Assembly (NCBI GenBank): GCA_007136165.1
Contig: SLHK01000168.1
Span: forward strand, 1 to 6,554
From: Syntrophomonadaceae bacterium
Lineage (GTDB): Bacteria > Bacillota > Dethiobacteria > PWVN01
DNA length: 6,554 bases
Reading direction: 5' to 3'
The notes below the pieces were generated by a model, which searched no databases, was not told where the DNA came from, and saw nothing but the letters and a program-made list of their open reading frames with translations. Positions 1 to 6,389 of the stretch are shown in pieces. The position numbers were made by a program, and so were the translations under genes. Position 1 is the first letter of the stretch; every line of letters begins with the position of its first letter.

Positions 1-785
1 AGCTCCCCGGGGGCGAGGCCAAAGGAAACCAGCCGGCCCTGGTGAAACTGCAGCTTTGCTATGTCCAGCCTTTTTTCCTGCAGCAGGTAGGAGGCGGCCT
101 GGACCCGCCGGTAAGACGCCGGTTCCGGCGGCGCCTGCCCCGCCAGGGGGGTGCCCTTCAAAGGGGCAAAGGCAAAGAGGGCCACGGTGATCCCTTCCCT
201 GTACAGGCTGTCCATGAGGAAGAGGGCCTCTTCCTCCGTCTCCCCCAAACCCAATATGATATGGGTGCTGACCCGGGAAGGCCAGCGGCGGGCGCACTCC
301 CGCAGGAGCCGGTACCTCTCCCGGAAGGAGCCCCCCTTGACCCGGGTGAAGACTTTCGGCGTGGCGGCATCCAGGGCGATGCTGACCCTGTCGGCTCCCG
401 CCTCAAAAAGGCGGGCCGCCTCTCCGATACCGCCAATCCAGGCGGACACGCAGACGGGAAGGCCTGTGGACTCCTTGATGCGCCCCAGCATATCCAGCAG
501 GGGCCCCGGGCCATCTTGCCCCCGCACCCCCTGGAGGCAGACCCTCTTGATCCCTTCCTCCTCCCCCTGCTTAAGGCCCGTCGAAAGCTCTTCCAGGGTA
601 AAAAGGGGCCAGTTCACTCTTCCCAGTTGGCCGGGGAGCATCAAGCTGCCCCGGGACTGGGGGCAGAAAGCGCAGCCCATGAGGCAATGCTCCCCCAGAA
701 GCAGGTAAGCGGTGGTGGGTTTGACCTCCGCCCAAATTTTCTTTAAACCCATGCAGGCGGCGGTGCCGGCAGAGATGCGTATCAC
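1..785 (-). CDS. Radical SAM protein, probable second half of a LipS1/LipS2-type lipoyl synthase pair (partial, 3' end beyond window)
   Basis: The reading frame is open from a GTG at 785-783 to the window edge, giving 261 complete codons without a stop. The translation begins MIRISAGTAACMGLKKIWAE and carries a radical SAM CX3CX2C motif at C34, C38 and C41 (CLMGCAFC), preceded by PTTAYLLLGEH. It should bind a [4Fe-4S] cluster and cleave S-adenosylmethionine. A (beta/alpha)-barrel pattern follows, with segments such as VCVSAWIGGIG (about 111-121), RVSIALDA (133-140) and STHIILGLGETEEEA (173-187); the GETEEE segment is typical of biotin-synthase-like enzymes. Further cysteines are C11, C83, C112 and C164. 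GTG is chosen because it overlaps the TGA of the upstream gene as GTGA, with AGAGGAG about 11 bases before it. Position at the end of a glycine cleavage operon, paired with another radical SAM gene, suggests sulfur insertion into the octanoyl arm of GcvH. I cannot tell which of LipS1 or LipS2 it is. Radical SAM membership is near certain; the lipoyl role is inferred. Confidence 0.85.
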   Translation of the reverse strand, partial: MIRISAGTAACMGLKKIWAEVKPTTAYLLLGEHCLMGCAFCPQSRGSLMLPGQLGRVNWPLFTLEELSTGLKQGEEEGIKRVCLQGVRGQDGPGPLLDMLGRIKESTGLPVCVSAWIGGIGEAARLFEAGADRVSIALDAATPKVFTRVKGGSFRERYRLLRECARRWPSRVSTHIILGLGETEEEALFLMDSLYREGITVALFAFAPLKGTPLAGQAPPEPASYRRVQAASYLLQEKRLDIAKLQFHQGRLVSFGLAPGE

Positions 786-1663
786 AGGGAACAGCACTCC
801 TCTTCTAAAATAATTTCCAGCCCCATATCCCCTGCCAGCCTGCGGGCGGCCGGGGCGGGGTGGACAATCTTGTTAATTCCCGCCTTGAGGGCCAGGCCGT
901 CCAGGCGGGACCGGTACCTCCCCCCGGGGCGCATGCAGCCCAGGTGCAGGGGGGTCCCGGGGAAAAGCAGGCGGGCGGCGGCCAAAAGACGGGCCGCCTC
1001 TTCCGGCGGGGGCGGGGAACATTTTTCCAGGGGTGTGCCGGGGGTGGGCATAAAGATAATAAAGCTTATGGCATCGGCCCCCTCTTCCTTGAGGGCTTTA
1101 AGGGCCTCGTACTCCCCCCGGAGCAAACCCCGGTTCAGGCCCACGCACAGGTGGGGGACCACCCGGGCATGCCGCTTCAGGGACCGGTAGCACCGGATGA
1201 AATCCTCCCCGGAAGCCTCCAGGCCGTAGATATCCCGGATGGTCTCCCGGTCCACCAGAAAATCAAAGGAGACCACCCGGGCAATTTTCCCCAGTTCCTC
1301 CGCCTCTTCCTCCCCCACCAGGCCCGTGTGCAGGTTCAAGGGGCCCCGGGCGGCCAGTTGGGCCACCTCCGCCAGGCGCTCCCGGTGGGGGACCTTCCCC
1401 GTCAGGTCCGAGGCGCCGCTCAAGAGGTAGCTTGTTTCTCTTCCCGGGGGCCGGGCCAAAGCCTCCTCCAGGGCCGTCATCCCCTTCAGGTAGCGGCCCC
1501 GGCAGTGGGCGCACTTTAACGGGCAGTCCCTCCCGGTACTGCGGACAGGCAGGGTAAGGCGGGGGTAAACAAATTCCACCCTGGGAGGGAAAGAGGCCCG
1601 GCGGACCTCCAGGGCCCGGGCCAAAAGGTCCGCCAGATTAGTTTCTCTTACTTCGCTTTCCAC
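782..1663 (-). CDS. Radical SAM protein, biotin-synthase-like, probable half of a LipS1/LipS2-type lipoyl synthase pair
   Basis: A complete 293-residue protein with a radical SAM CX3CX2C motif at C47, C51 and C54 (CPLKCAHC). It should bind a [4Fe-4S] cluster and reductively cleave S-adenosylmethionine. The N-terminal 46 residues are an extension before the cluster loop. Barrel segments include SYLLSGASDL (78-87), ARVVSFDFLV (128-137) and ISFIIFMPTPGTPLEKC (199-215), the last resembling the late barrel strand of biotin-synthase relatives. LGCMRPGGRYR (241-251) is another biotin-synthase-like element. Non-motif cysteines C158, C173, C215, C243 and the C-terminal pair C290-C291 could ligate a second cluster, which is speculation. 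The GTG start at 1663 lies inside the end of gcvPB (16-base overlap), with AAGGAT about 11 bases upstream; no better start is visible. The stop overlaps the next gene by 4 bases. Transcription with gcvH and pairing with a second radical SAM gene point to lipoyl synthesis. It lacks the cysteine layout of LipA. An unrelated biotin-synthase-like role is the main alternative. Confidence 0.85.
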   Translation of the reverse strand: MESEVRETNLADLLARALEVRRASFPPRVEFVYPRLTLPVRSTGRDCPLKCAHCRGRYLKGMTALEEALARPPGRETSYLLSGASDLTGKVPHRERLAEVAQLAARGPLNLHTGLVGEEEAEELGKIARVVSFDFLVDRETIRDIYGLEASGEDFIRCYRSLKRHARVVPHLCVGLNRGLLRGEYEALKALKEEGADAISFIIFMPTPGTPLEKCSPPPPEEAARLLAAARLLFPGTPLHLGCMRPGGRYRSRLDGLALKAGINKIVHPAPAARRLAGDMGLEIILEEECCSL

Positions 1664-3105
1664 CGTATTTTCAAATCCTTCACAGCTTTTACTTCGTCCA
1701 GGCGCCCCACGGGAGTGCGGTAGGGGCTCATCCGGATCTTTTCCGGGTCCTCCTCGATGACGGCGGCTATCTTCTCCAAGGCGTCGGCAAAGCCGTCCAG
1801 GGTCTCCTTGCCCTCCGTTTCCGTGGGCTCCACCATGAGGGCCTCTTCCACGATGAGGGGGAAGTAGACGGTGGGGGGGTGATAGCCGTAGTCCAGCAGG
1901 GATTTGGCGATATCCCCCGCCCCCGCTCCCTGTTTGGCCTGGGCCCGGGCCGAGAGGACGAACTCGTGCTTGCAGTGCCGGTCATGACCCAGGTGGTAAG
2001 TCTTTTTCAAGCGGTGCATCAGGTAGTTGGCGTTCAAGACGGCATCAGCGCTGGCCTGCTTCAACCCTTCCGCGCCCATCATGCGCAGGTAGGTATAGGC
2101 CTTGATGACCACGCCGAAGTTGCCGTAGAAGCTGTGGACTTTGCCGATGCTCCGGGGCCGGTCGAAGTCCATGTAGAAGCGGTCCCCCTCCTTCTCCACG
2201 GTGGGCACCGGCAGGAAGGGAGCCACCCGGTCCTTGACGCCCACGGCACCGCTGCCGGGGCCGCCGCCCCCGTGGGGGGTGGCAAAGGTCTTGTGCAGGT
2301 TCAAATGGACCACGTCAAAACCCATGTCCCCGGGCCGGGCAAAGCCCATGATGGCGTTCAGGTTGGCGCCGTCGTAATAGAGGAGCCCCCCCGCCTCGTG
2401 AACCAGGCGGGCAATCTCCAGGATATCTTCCTCGAAGAGGCCCAGGGTGTTGGGGTTGGTCAGCATGAGGGCGGCGGTATCGGGTCCCAAAGCCACCTTC
2501 AAGGCTTCCACATCCACCAGGCCCCGCTCATCGGAGGGAATCTGCACCACCTCGTAGCCGGCCATGGTGGCCGTGGCCGGGTTGGTCCCGTGGGCGGAGT
2601 CGGGGACTATGACCTTGTTCCTCTCTCCCTCTCCCCGGGAGCGGTGATAGGCCTGGATGACCATAAGGCCCGTCAGCTCGCCGTGGGCCCCCGCCACCGG
2701 CTGCAGGGATATGCGGTCCATGCCCGTTACCTCTTTCAGGCCCTCTTCCGCATAGTAGCAAAGGGCCAGGGCCCCCTGCAGGGTGCTTTCATCCTGCAGG
2801 GGGTGCAGGAAGGCAAACCCGGGCAGGGACGCCGTTTCCTCGTTAATTTTGGGGTTATACTTCATGGTGCAGGACCCCAGGGGGTAAAACCCCGTGTCCA
2901 CACCGAAGTTCCGCCTGGAGAGGGCGGTGTAGTGACGGATCACCTCCACCTCCGAGAGTTCCGGCAATTCCAGGGGTTCCTCCCTCCTCATTTGGGAAGG
3001 CAGCAGGTCCCCCAGGGGTTTTTCCGGCACATCGCAGGCAGGCAGGGAATAGCCCCTGCGCCCCTTCTTACTTATCTCGAAAAGCAGGGCTTTTGCCTCT
3101 CTCAT
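1648..3105 (-). CDS. gcvPB: Glycine dehydrogenase (decarboxylating) subunit 2, P-protein beta part
   Basis: This is the C-terminal half of the split P protein. With GcvPA it decarboxylates glycine using pyridoxal phosphate and transfers the aminomethyl group to lipoyl-GcvH in the cytoplasm. It has about 485 residues, normal for bacterial GcvPB. Visible hallmarks are the SRRNFGVDTGFYPLGSCTMK segment near residues 63-82, the PDSAHGTNPATATMAGY block near 168-184, and the cofactor-binding region HLNLHKTFATPHGGGGPGSG near 267-286. The lysine of HKTF, about residue 272, is expected to form the Schiff base. The glycine-rich stretch after it is also conserved. I place the start at ATG 3105 rather than the in-frame ATG at 3111. 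GGAGGG at 3117-3112 abuts the upstream ATG with no spacer but sits six bases before 3105. The 3105 start also gives a 4-base ATGA overlap with the gcvPA stop. The 3' end overlaps the next gene by 16 bases. No key residue seems missing. Confidence 0.97.
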   Translation of the reverse strand: MREAKALLFEISKKGRRGYSLPACDVPEKPLGDLLPSQMRREEPLELPELSEVEVIRHYTALSRRNFGVDTGFYPLGSCTMKYNPKINEETASLPGFAFLHPLQDESTLQGALALCYYAEEGLKEVTGMDRISLQPVAGAHGELTGLMVIQAYHRSRGEGERNKVIVPDSAHGTNPATATMAGYEVVQIPSDERGLVDVEALKVALGPDTAALMLTNPNTLGLFEEDILEIARLVHEAGGLLYYDGANLNAIMGFARPGDMGFDVVHLNLHKTFATPHGGGGPGSGAVGVKDRVAPFLPVPTVEKEGDRFYMDFDRPRSIGKVHSFYGNFGVVIKAYTYLRMMGAEGLKQASADAVLNANYLMHRLKKTYHLGHDRHCKHEFVLSARAQAKQGAGAGDIAKSLLDYGYHPPTVYFPLIVEEALMVEPTETEGKETLDGFADALEKIAAVIEEDPEKIRMSPYRTPVGRLDEVKAVKDLKIRWKAK

Positions 3106-4451
3106 TTCCATCCCTCCAATACCCGGACCAGGGTATCAATCTCTTCCCGGGTCCTGTTTTCCGTGACACAGAAGAGCATGGCCCCTTTCAGTTCCGGGTA
3201 GTAGGCCCCCAGATCCAGCCCTCCCAGAATGTTGTGAGCCAGCAGTTTTTCGTTAATGAGCTTCGGTTCTCCCGGCACCTTCAGGGGAAACTCCTTGAAA
3301 TAGGTCCCCGGAAAGGCCAGGTCAAAGCCTGCCATGGAGGTGAGCTGCTCCCGGGCATAGGCCGCCTTCTGCAGGCAGAGGCCTGCCGCCTCCTGCATAC
3401 CGGCGGGGCCCATGGCCGCCATGTAGGCTGCCGCCGCCAGGGCGTTTAGGGCCTGGTTGGAGCAGATGTTGGAGGTGGCCCGTTCCCGGCGGATGTGCTG
3501 CTCCCGGGTCTGGAGGGTGAGGACGAAGCCCCGGTTACCCTCTCTGTCCACCGTCTCCCCCGCTATCCTGCCGGGCATGCGGCGGACCAGCTTCTGCCGG
3601 GCGGCGAAGAAGCCCAGCAGGGGCCCGCCAAAGGAAACGGGGTTGCCCAGGGCCTGACCGTCTCCCGCCACGATATCGGCCCCGTATTCCCCCGGGGTCT
3701 TTACCAGGGGCAAAGACAGGGGGTCGGCGGCCACCACCAGCAAGGCTCCCCGGCTGTGGGCCAAATCCGCCACCCCGTCCATATCTTCCAGCATGCCGAA
3801 GAAGTTGGGCTGCTGGAGGATCAAGGCTGCTGTGTCCTTTTGAAAGAAGCCCTCCAGGCTCTCCCTGTCCGTCTTCCCTTCCTGCATGGGGGCCACATCC
3901 AGGGCAATGCCCCGGCTGTTAAGGTACGTCTTCAAGACCTCCCGGTAAAAGGGGCTGACGGAAGCAGACACCAAAACCCGGGAGCGGCGGGTGGCGCCGC
4001 AGGCCATAATAGCCCCCTCCGCCAGGGCGGTGGCCCCGTCGTAGAGGGAGGCGTTGGATACATCCATGCCCGTCAGCTGGCAAATCATGGTCTGGAACTC
4101 AAAGATGGCCTGCAGAACCCCCTGGCTGACTTCCGGCTGGTAGGGGGTATAGGAGGTGTAGAATTCGCTCCGGCCCGTTATATGTTTGATGACACTGGGG
4201 ATGAAATGGTCGTAAACACCGCCCCCCAGAAAGGAGACGCACTCCCGGGCATTCTTGTTTTGGCCCGCCAGGGAGGACAGGTGTTTGTAGGCCTCTCCCT
4301 CGGCCAGGGAAGGGGGAAGCTGCATGTCTCCCTGGAAGCGGACTTCTTGGGGGACGTCGTCGAAAAGATCCTCCACCGAGTCCACACCGATGGCCATCAG
4401 CATTTCCCGGCGCTCTTCCTCTGTCAGGGTTAAGTAGTGCCGGCCCGCCAT
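3102..4451 (-). CDS. gcvPA: Glycine dehydrogenase (decarboxylating) subunit 1, P-protein alpha part
   Basis: This is the N-terminal half of the split glycine decarboxylase. It forms the active P protein with GcvPB but lacks the PLP-binding lysine. At 449 residues it has the usual length. It opens with LTLTEEERREMLMAIGVDSVEDLFDDVP, followed by FLGGGVYDHFIPSVIKHI (about 74-91) and FYTSYTPYQPEVSQGVLQAIFEFQTMICQLTGMDVSNASLYDGATA (about 97-142), the signature region of GcvPA proteins. Later, SFGGPLLGFFAAR (about 273-285) and the MPGRIAGETVDREG segment are also family-typical. ATG at 4451 shares one base with the gcvH stop (TAATG), with an AAAGGAGGAGG binding site about eight bases upstream, so the start is secure. 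The stop overlaps gcvPB by four bases, consistent with translational coupling and equal subunit production. Confidence 0.97.
   Translation of the reverse strand: MAGRHYLTLTEEERREMLMAIGVDSVEDLFDDVPQEVRFQGDMQLPPSLAEGEAYKHLSSLAGQNKNARECVSFLGGGVYDHFIPSVIKHITGRSEFYTSYTPYQPEVSQGVLQAIFEFQTMICQLTGMDVSNASLYDGATALAEGAIMACGATRRSRVLVSASVSPFYREVLKTYLNSRGIALDVAPMQEGKTDRESLEGFFQKDTAALILQQPNFFGMLEDMDGVADLAHSRGALLVVAADPLSLPLVKTPGEYGADIVAGDGQALGNPVSFGGPLLGFFAARQKLVRRMPGRIAGETVDREGNRGFVLTLQTREQHIRRERATSNICSNQALNALAAAAYMAAMGPAGMQEAAGLCLQKAAYAREQLTSMAGFDLAFPGTYFKEFPLKVPGEPKLINEKLLAHNILGGLDLGAYYPELKGAMLFCVTENRTREEIDTLVRVLEGWK
3112..3117 (-). promoter_or_regulatory. Ribosome binding site of gcvPB
   Basis: GGAGGG lies in the last codons of gcvPA. 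It touches the ATG at 3111 directly, leaving no spacer, but is six bases from the ATG at 3105. This favours the 3105 start and the ATGA stop-start overlap. Confidence 0.75.
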
Positions 4452-4855
4452 TAGGCTTCCTCCTCCTTTATGATATGGGCTTTATATTCCTCCACGTCCA
4501 TAAGCCCGGAGAAGTCCTGCCCCGGGGCCAGCTGGATTTTTACCATCCACCCATCGCCGTAGGGATCCTCGTTGAGAAGCTCCGGCTGGTCCAGGAGGAC
4601 CTCGTTCACCGCCACGATGGTACCCTCCACGGGAGAGTAAGTATCGGCCACCGCCTTGACGGATTCAATGACGGCCACGCTGTCTCCCGCCTTGACCTCC
4701 GTATCCGGGTCCGGGAATTCCACAAATACGATGCTGCCCAGTTTATCCTGGGCATAGTCGGAGATGCCCACCAGGGCGGTGTCATCGCCCTCTTCCCATT
4801 TTACCCACTCGTGCTTCTTCGTGTATTTAAGTCCTGCCTCTACATTCCAATCCAT
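4451..4855 (-). CDS. gcvH: Glycine cleavage system H protein (lipoyl carrier)
   Basis: A small carrier protein of 134 residues, slightly longer than the usual 125-130. Its lipoyl arm shuttles the aminomethyl intermediate from the P protein to the T protein and is reoxidised by the L protein. The start LKYTKKHEWVKWE (about 9-21) is the classic N-terminal H-protein signature. GISDYAQDKLGSIVFVEFPD follows at about 30-49. The lipoylation loop is AVIESVKAVADTYSPVEG, with the modified lysine expected at K67. The C-terminal part holds LNEDPYGDGWMVKIQL, also typical. ATG 4855 begins three bases after the gcvT stop, and AGGAGG inside the gcvT end gives a spacing of nine. The same transcript probably encodes lipoyl-making enzymes at its far end. 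In some bacteria H-like proteins are lipoyl assembly platforms rather than glycine cleavage parts, but the operon makes this one the catabolic H protein. Confidence 0.97.
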   Translation of the reverse strand: MDWNVEAGLKYTKKHEWVKWEEGDDTALVGISDYAQDKLGSIVFVEFPDPDTEVKAGDSVAVIESVKAVADTYSPVEGTIVAVNEVLLDQPELLNEDPYGDGWMVKIQLAPGQDFSGLMDVEEYKAHIIKEEEA

Positions 4856-4858
4856 CTT

Positions 4859-5956
4859 TTATCCCCTCCTGTAAAAAGGTATTTTTACAACTTTCGCGGG
4901 ATACTCTTTCTTGCGGATGACCACCGAGACTTCCTTCCCCGCCACGGCTTCCCGGGGGTCTAAGAATACCATGGCCACGCTTTTGTCCAGGGTGGGCGAG
5001 TAGGTGCCGCTGCTTACCCAGCCAATCTCCCCCTCCCCTGTCTTGACGGGGTACCCTTCCCGGGGAATGCCCCTCCCCAGCATTTCAATCCCCGCCAGCT
5101 TTTTCTTAAGCCCTTCTTCCTTCTTCCTCATGAGGGCCTCCCGGCCGATAAAGGCCGTCTCCTTGGCAAAGGAAACAAAGCGGCCCAGGCCCGCCTCCAG
5201 GGGGGAGAGCTCCGTCGACAGCTCGTGGCCGTAAAGGGGCAGCCCCGCTTCCAGGCGCAGGACATCCCGGGCTCCCAGCCCTACGGGGGCCAGCCCGTGG
5301 GGTTTGCCCGCCTCCCAGAGGCCGTCCCAGAGCTTCAGGGCGTCTTCATTCCGGCAGTAGAGCTCAAACCCATCCTCTCCCGTGTAGCCTGTACGGGAGA
5401 CGATGCAGTCCACCCCCGCCACTTCAGCCCGGGGCAGGAAATGGTAGTACCTGAGGCCCTCCACGGGGGCGCCGGTGACGGCCTTTAATATAGCCGCGCT
5501 TTTGGGCCCCTGCAGGGCCAGCTGGGCCGTTTGGGGCGAAATGTTCTCCAGCTCCGCTTCCCCCGAAAGGTTTTCCTTAAACCACTCATAGTCCTTCCCG
5601 GCGTTGCCGGCGTTGACCACCAGCAGGTAGCTTGCTTCGTCATAGCGGTAAACCAGGATATCGTCCACCGTGCCGCCGTCAGGGTAGCAAAGGGGGCTGT
5701 ACATGATCCGGTTGTCCTGTAGTGCTGCTATGTTGTTGGTTAAGACCCTCTGCAGAAAGGCCAGGGCGCCTTTACCCTTGACCAGGACCTCCCCCATGTG
5801 GGACACATCGAAGAGGGCGGCCTGCCGGCGGGTCTGCAGCACCTCGGCAATGATGCCCTCGAACTGGACGGGCAAATTCCAGCCGCTGTAATCCACCATC
5901 TTCCCCTTATGCTCCAGATGCCTTTCGTAAAAAGGCGTTTTCGTGGGTTCAGACAT
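4859..5956 (-). CDS. gcvT: Glycine cleavage system T protein, aminomethyltransferase
   Basis: Transfers the methylene group from aminomethyl-lipoyl GcvH to tetrahydrofolate, releasing ammonia and giving 5,10-methylenetetrahydrofolate. The 365-residue length matches the family. Motifs seen are TPFYERHLEHKGKMVDYSGW near the N terminus, ALFDVSHMGE (about 47-56), and YSPLCYPDGGTVDDILVYRY (about 86-105), whose aspartate pair near 98-99 includes the invariant folate-site acid. IVSRTGYTGEDGFELYC and RDVLRLEAGLPLYGHEL are also present, and the C-terminal barrel domain has EIGWVSSGTYSPTLDKSVAMVF. The start is ATG 5956: a longer in-frame GTG at 5965 falls inside the AAGGAGGTG binding site itself and is unlikely to be used. 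Seven bases separate that site from the chosen ATG. This is the first gene of the operon, behind a glycine riboswitch. GcvT relatives such as sarcosine or dimethylglycine transferases are less likely given the gcvH and gcvP neighbours. Confidence 0.97.
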   Translation of the reverse strand: MSEPTKTPFYERHLEHKGKMVDYSGWNLPVQFEGIIAEVLQTRRQAALFDVSHMGEVLVKGKGALAFLQRVLTNNIAALQDNRIMYSPLCYPDGGTVDDILVYRYDEASYLLVVNAGNAGKDYEWFKENLSGEAELENISPQTAQLALQGPKSAAILKAVTGAPVEGLRYYHFLPRAEVAGVDCIVSRTGYTGEDGFELYCRNEDALKLWDGLWEAGKPHGLAPVGLGARDVLRLEAGLPLYGHELSTELSPLEAGLGRFVSFAKETAFIGREALMRKKEEGLKKKLAGIEMLGRGIPREGYPVKTGEGEIGWVSSGTYSPTLDKSVAMVFLDPREAVAGKEVSVVIRKKEYPAKVVKIPFYRRG

Positions 5957-5963
5957 ATTATCC

Positions 5964-5971
5964 ACCTCCTT
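5964..5971 (-). promoter_or_regulatory. Ribosome binding site of gcvT
   Basis: AAGGAGGT is a near-perfect complement to the 16S rRNA 3' end, placed seven bases before ATG 5956. It overlaps the in-frame GTG at 5965-5963, which decides the start in favour of the internal ATG. Confidence 0.9.
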
Positions 5972-6003
5972 TCTTATTATATCTATCCAAAGTCTTTTAA
6001 AGT

Positions 6004-6046
6004 AAAAACAGGAGAAAAAGCCCGAAAAAACCGGCTTTTGCCCCTG
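6004..6046 (-). terminator. Riboswitch-controlled intrinsic terminator (expression platform)
   Basis: CAGGGGCAAAAGCC (6046-6033) pairs with GGCTTTTTCTCCTG (6022-6009), giving 14 positions with one G-U and one mismatch around a ten-base loop. TTTTT follows at 6008-6004. The first six bases of the left arm are the 3' strand of aptamer 2 P1, so the glycine-bound aptamer and the terminator exclude each other. The hairpin lies about 48 bases before the gcvT start. Confidence 0.85.
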
Positions 6047-6246
6047 TCCCTTGTACCTGAGAGAATACTCCCCTTACCTAAGGGAAATTACCCCTTTGGT
6101 GTCCTGTCCCAAGACAGGCTCTCTCCAGAGGTGCGTCCCCTGACGGTACCTGATACCTGAGAGTTTCCCCGCTGAATGCCAGCCCTGCAGGTTTCTCCTT
6201 CGGTGCCCCTCGTTGCAAGGGGGCTCTCCCGCCAGTTTCATCCGCA
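6041..6246 (-). ncRNA. Tandem glycine riboswitch (two aptamers with leader-linker kink-turn)
   Basis: A cis-acting leader RNA for the gcv operon. Aptamer 1 spans about 6235-6140, with GGGAGAG at 6230-6224, GCACCGAAGGAG in the core and ACTCTCAGGTA near its end. Its P1 can form between CTGGC (6235-6231) and GTCAG (6144-6140). Aptamer 2 spans 6131-6041, with CTCTGGAGAG, GACACCAAAGGGG and TTCTCTCAGGTAC. Its P1 pairs CCTCTG (6131-6126) with CAGGGG (6046-6041). These blocks are the recognised conserved elements of the family. Upstream, TGCG (6246-6243) pairs with linker CGCA (6135-6132), flanked by a three-base bulge and GA/GA, which matches the known P0 kink-turn. In this family upstream of gcv genes, glycine binding turns expression on; the overlap of aptamer 2 P1 with the terminator supports that here. 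The RNA begins about 285 bases before gcvT and explains most of the untranslated leader. Confidence 0.95.
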
Positions 6247-6259
6247 ATTATTTACTTGT

Positions 6260-6299
6260 CTGTTATGTGTATTCTTCCCCTTGTGCAAATATCCTGCAA
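6260..6299 (-). promoter_or_regulatory. Candidate sigma-A-type promoter of the gcv operon
   Basis: This AT-richer stretch immediately precedes the riboswitch. Two weak arrangements are visible, each with 17-base spacing: TTGCAC (6288-6283) with TAACAG (6265-6260), and TTGCAG (6299-6294) with AAGAAT (6276-6271). Neither is close to consensus. Either would start transcription just before the P0 helix at 6246. A promoter is required here by context, but its exact boxes are uncertain. Confidence 0.3.
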
Positions 6300-6340
6300 G
6301 CTTTAAGTTTTTTGAGTAATATTTTTTGGATTGTGGGAAA

Positions 6341-6375
6341 TAAATCCCGGGAAGGTGGGGCCTTCCCGGGATTTA
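6341..6375 (-). terminator. Strong hairpin, probable terminator of the BCCT transporter gene
   Basis: A perfect 15-bp inverted repeat, TAAATCCCGGGAAGG at 6341-6355 and its complement at 6361-6375, surrounds a five-base loop. It starts 14 bases after the transporter stop codon. On the minus strand it is followed only by TTTCCC, so the T-tract is poor, although the stem ends in ATTTA. It separates the transporter transcript from the gcv promoter. It could also act as a 3' stability hairpin. Confidence 0.7.
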
Positions 6376-6389
6376 CCTATAACTTTGGT

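Noticed and set aside
42..746. Plus-strand open frames of 234 and 185 codons
   Set aside because: Both are antisense to the second radical SAM gene, whose frame is open for 261 codons to the window edge with a clear CX3CX2C motif. The plus-strand products are proline/arginine/glycine-rich and resemble nothing.
1879..3201. Long plus-strand open frame of 440 codons
   Set aside because: It lies wholly antisense to gcvPB and the end of gcvPA. Its translation is rich in G, V, H and Q with no recognisable domain. Long antisense frames are expected from GC-rich codon bias.
3495..4433. Plus-strand open frame of 312 codons
   Set aside because: It is antisense to gcvPA, which has unmistakable family motifs, a good binding site and operon continuity. 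The plus-strand translation has low-complexity composition and no domain.
5798..6160. Plus-strand open frame of 120 codons reaching into the leader
   Set aside because: It is antisense to gcvT and the glycine riboswitch, and the conserved aptamer bases explain the sequence better.
6247..6389. Possible small gene between the transporter and the riboswitch
   Set aside because: No frame with a start codon and ribosome binding site is visible. The stretch is accounted for by a hairpin terminator and an AT-rich promoter region.
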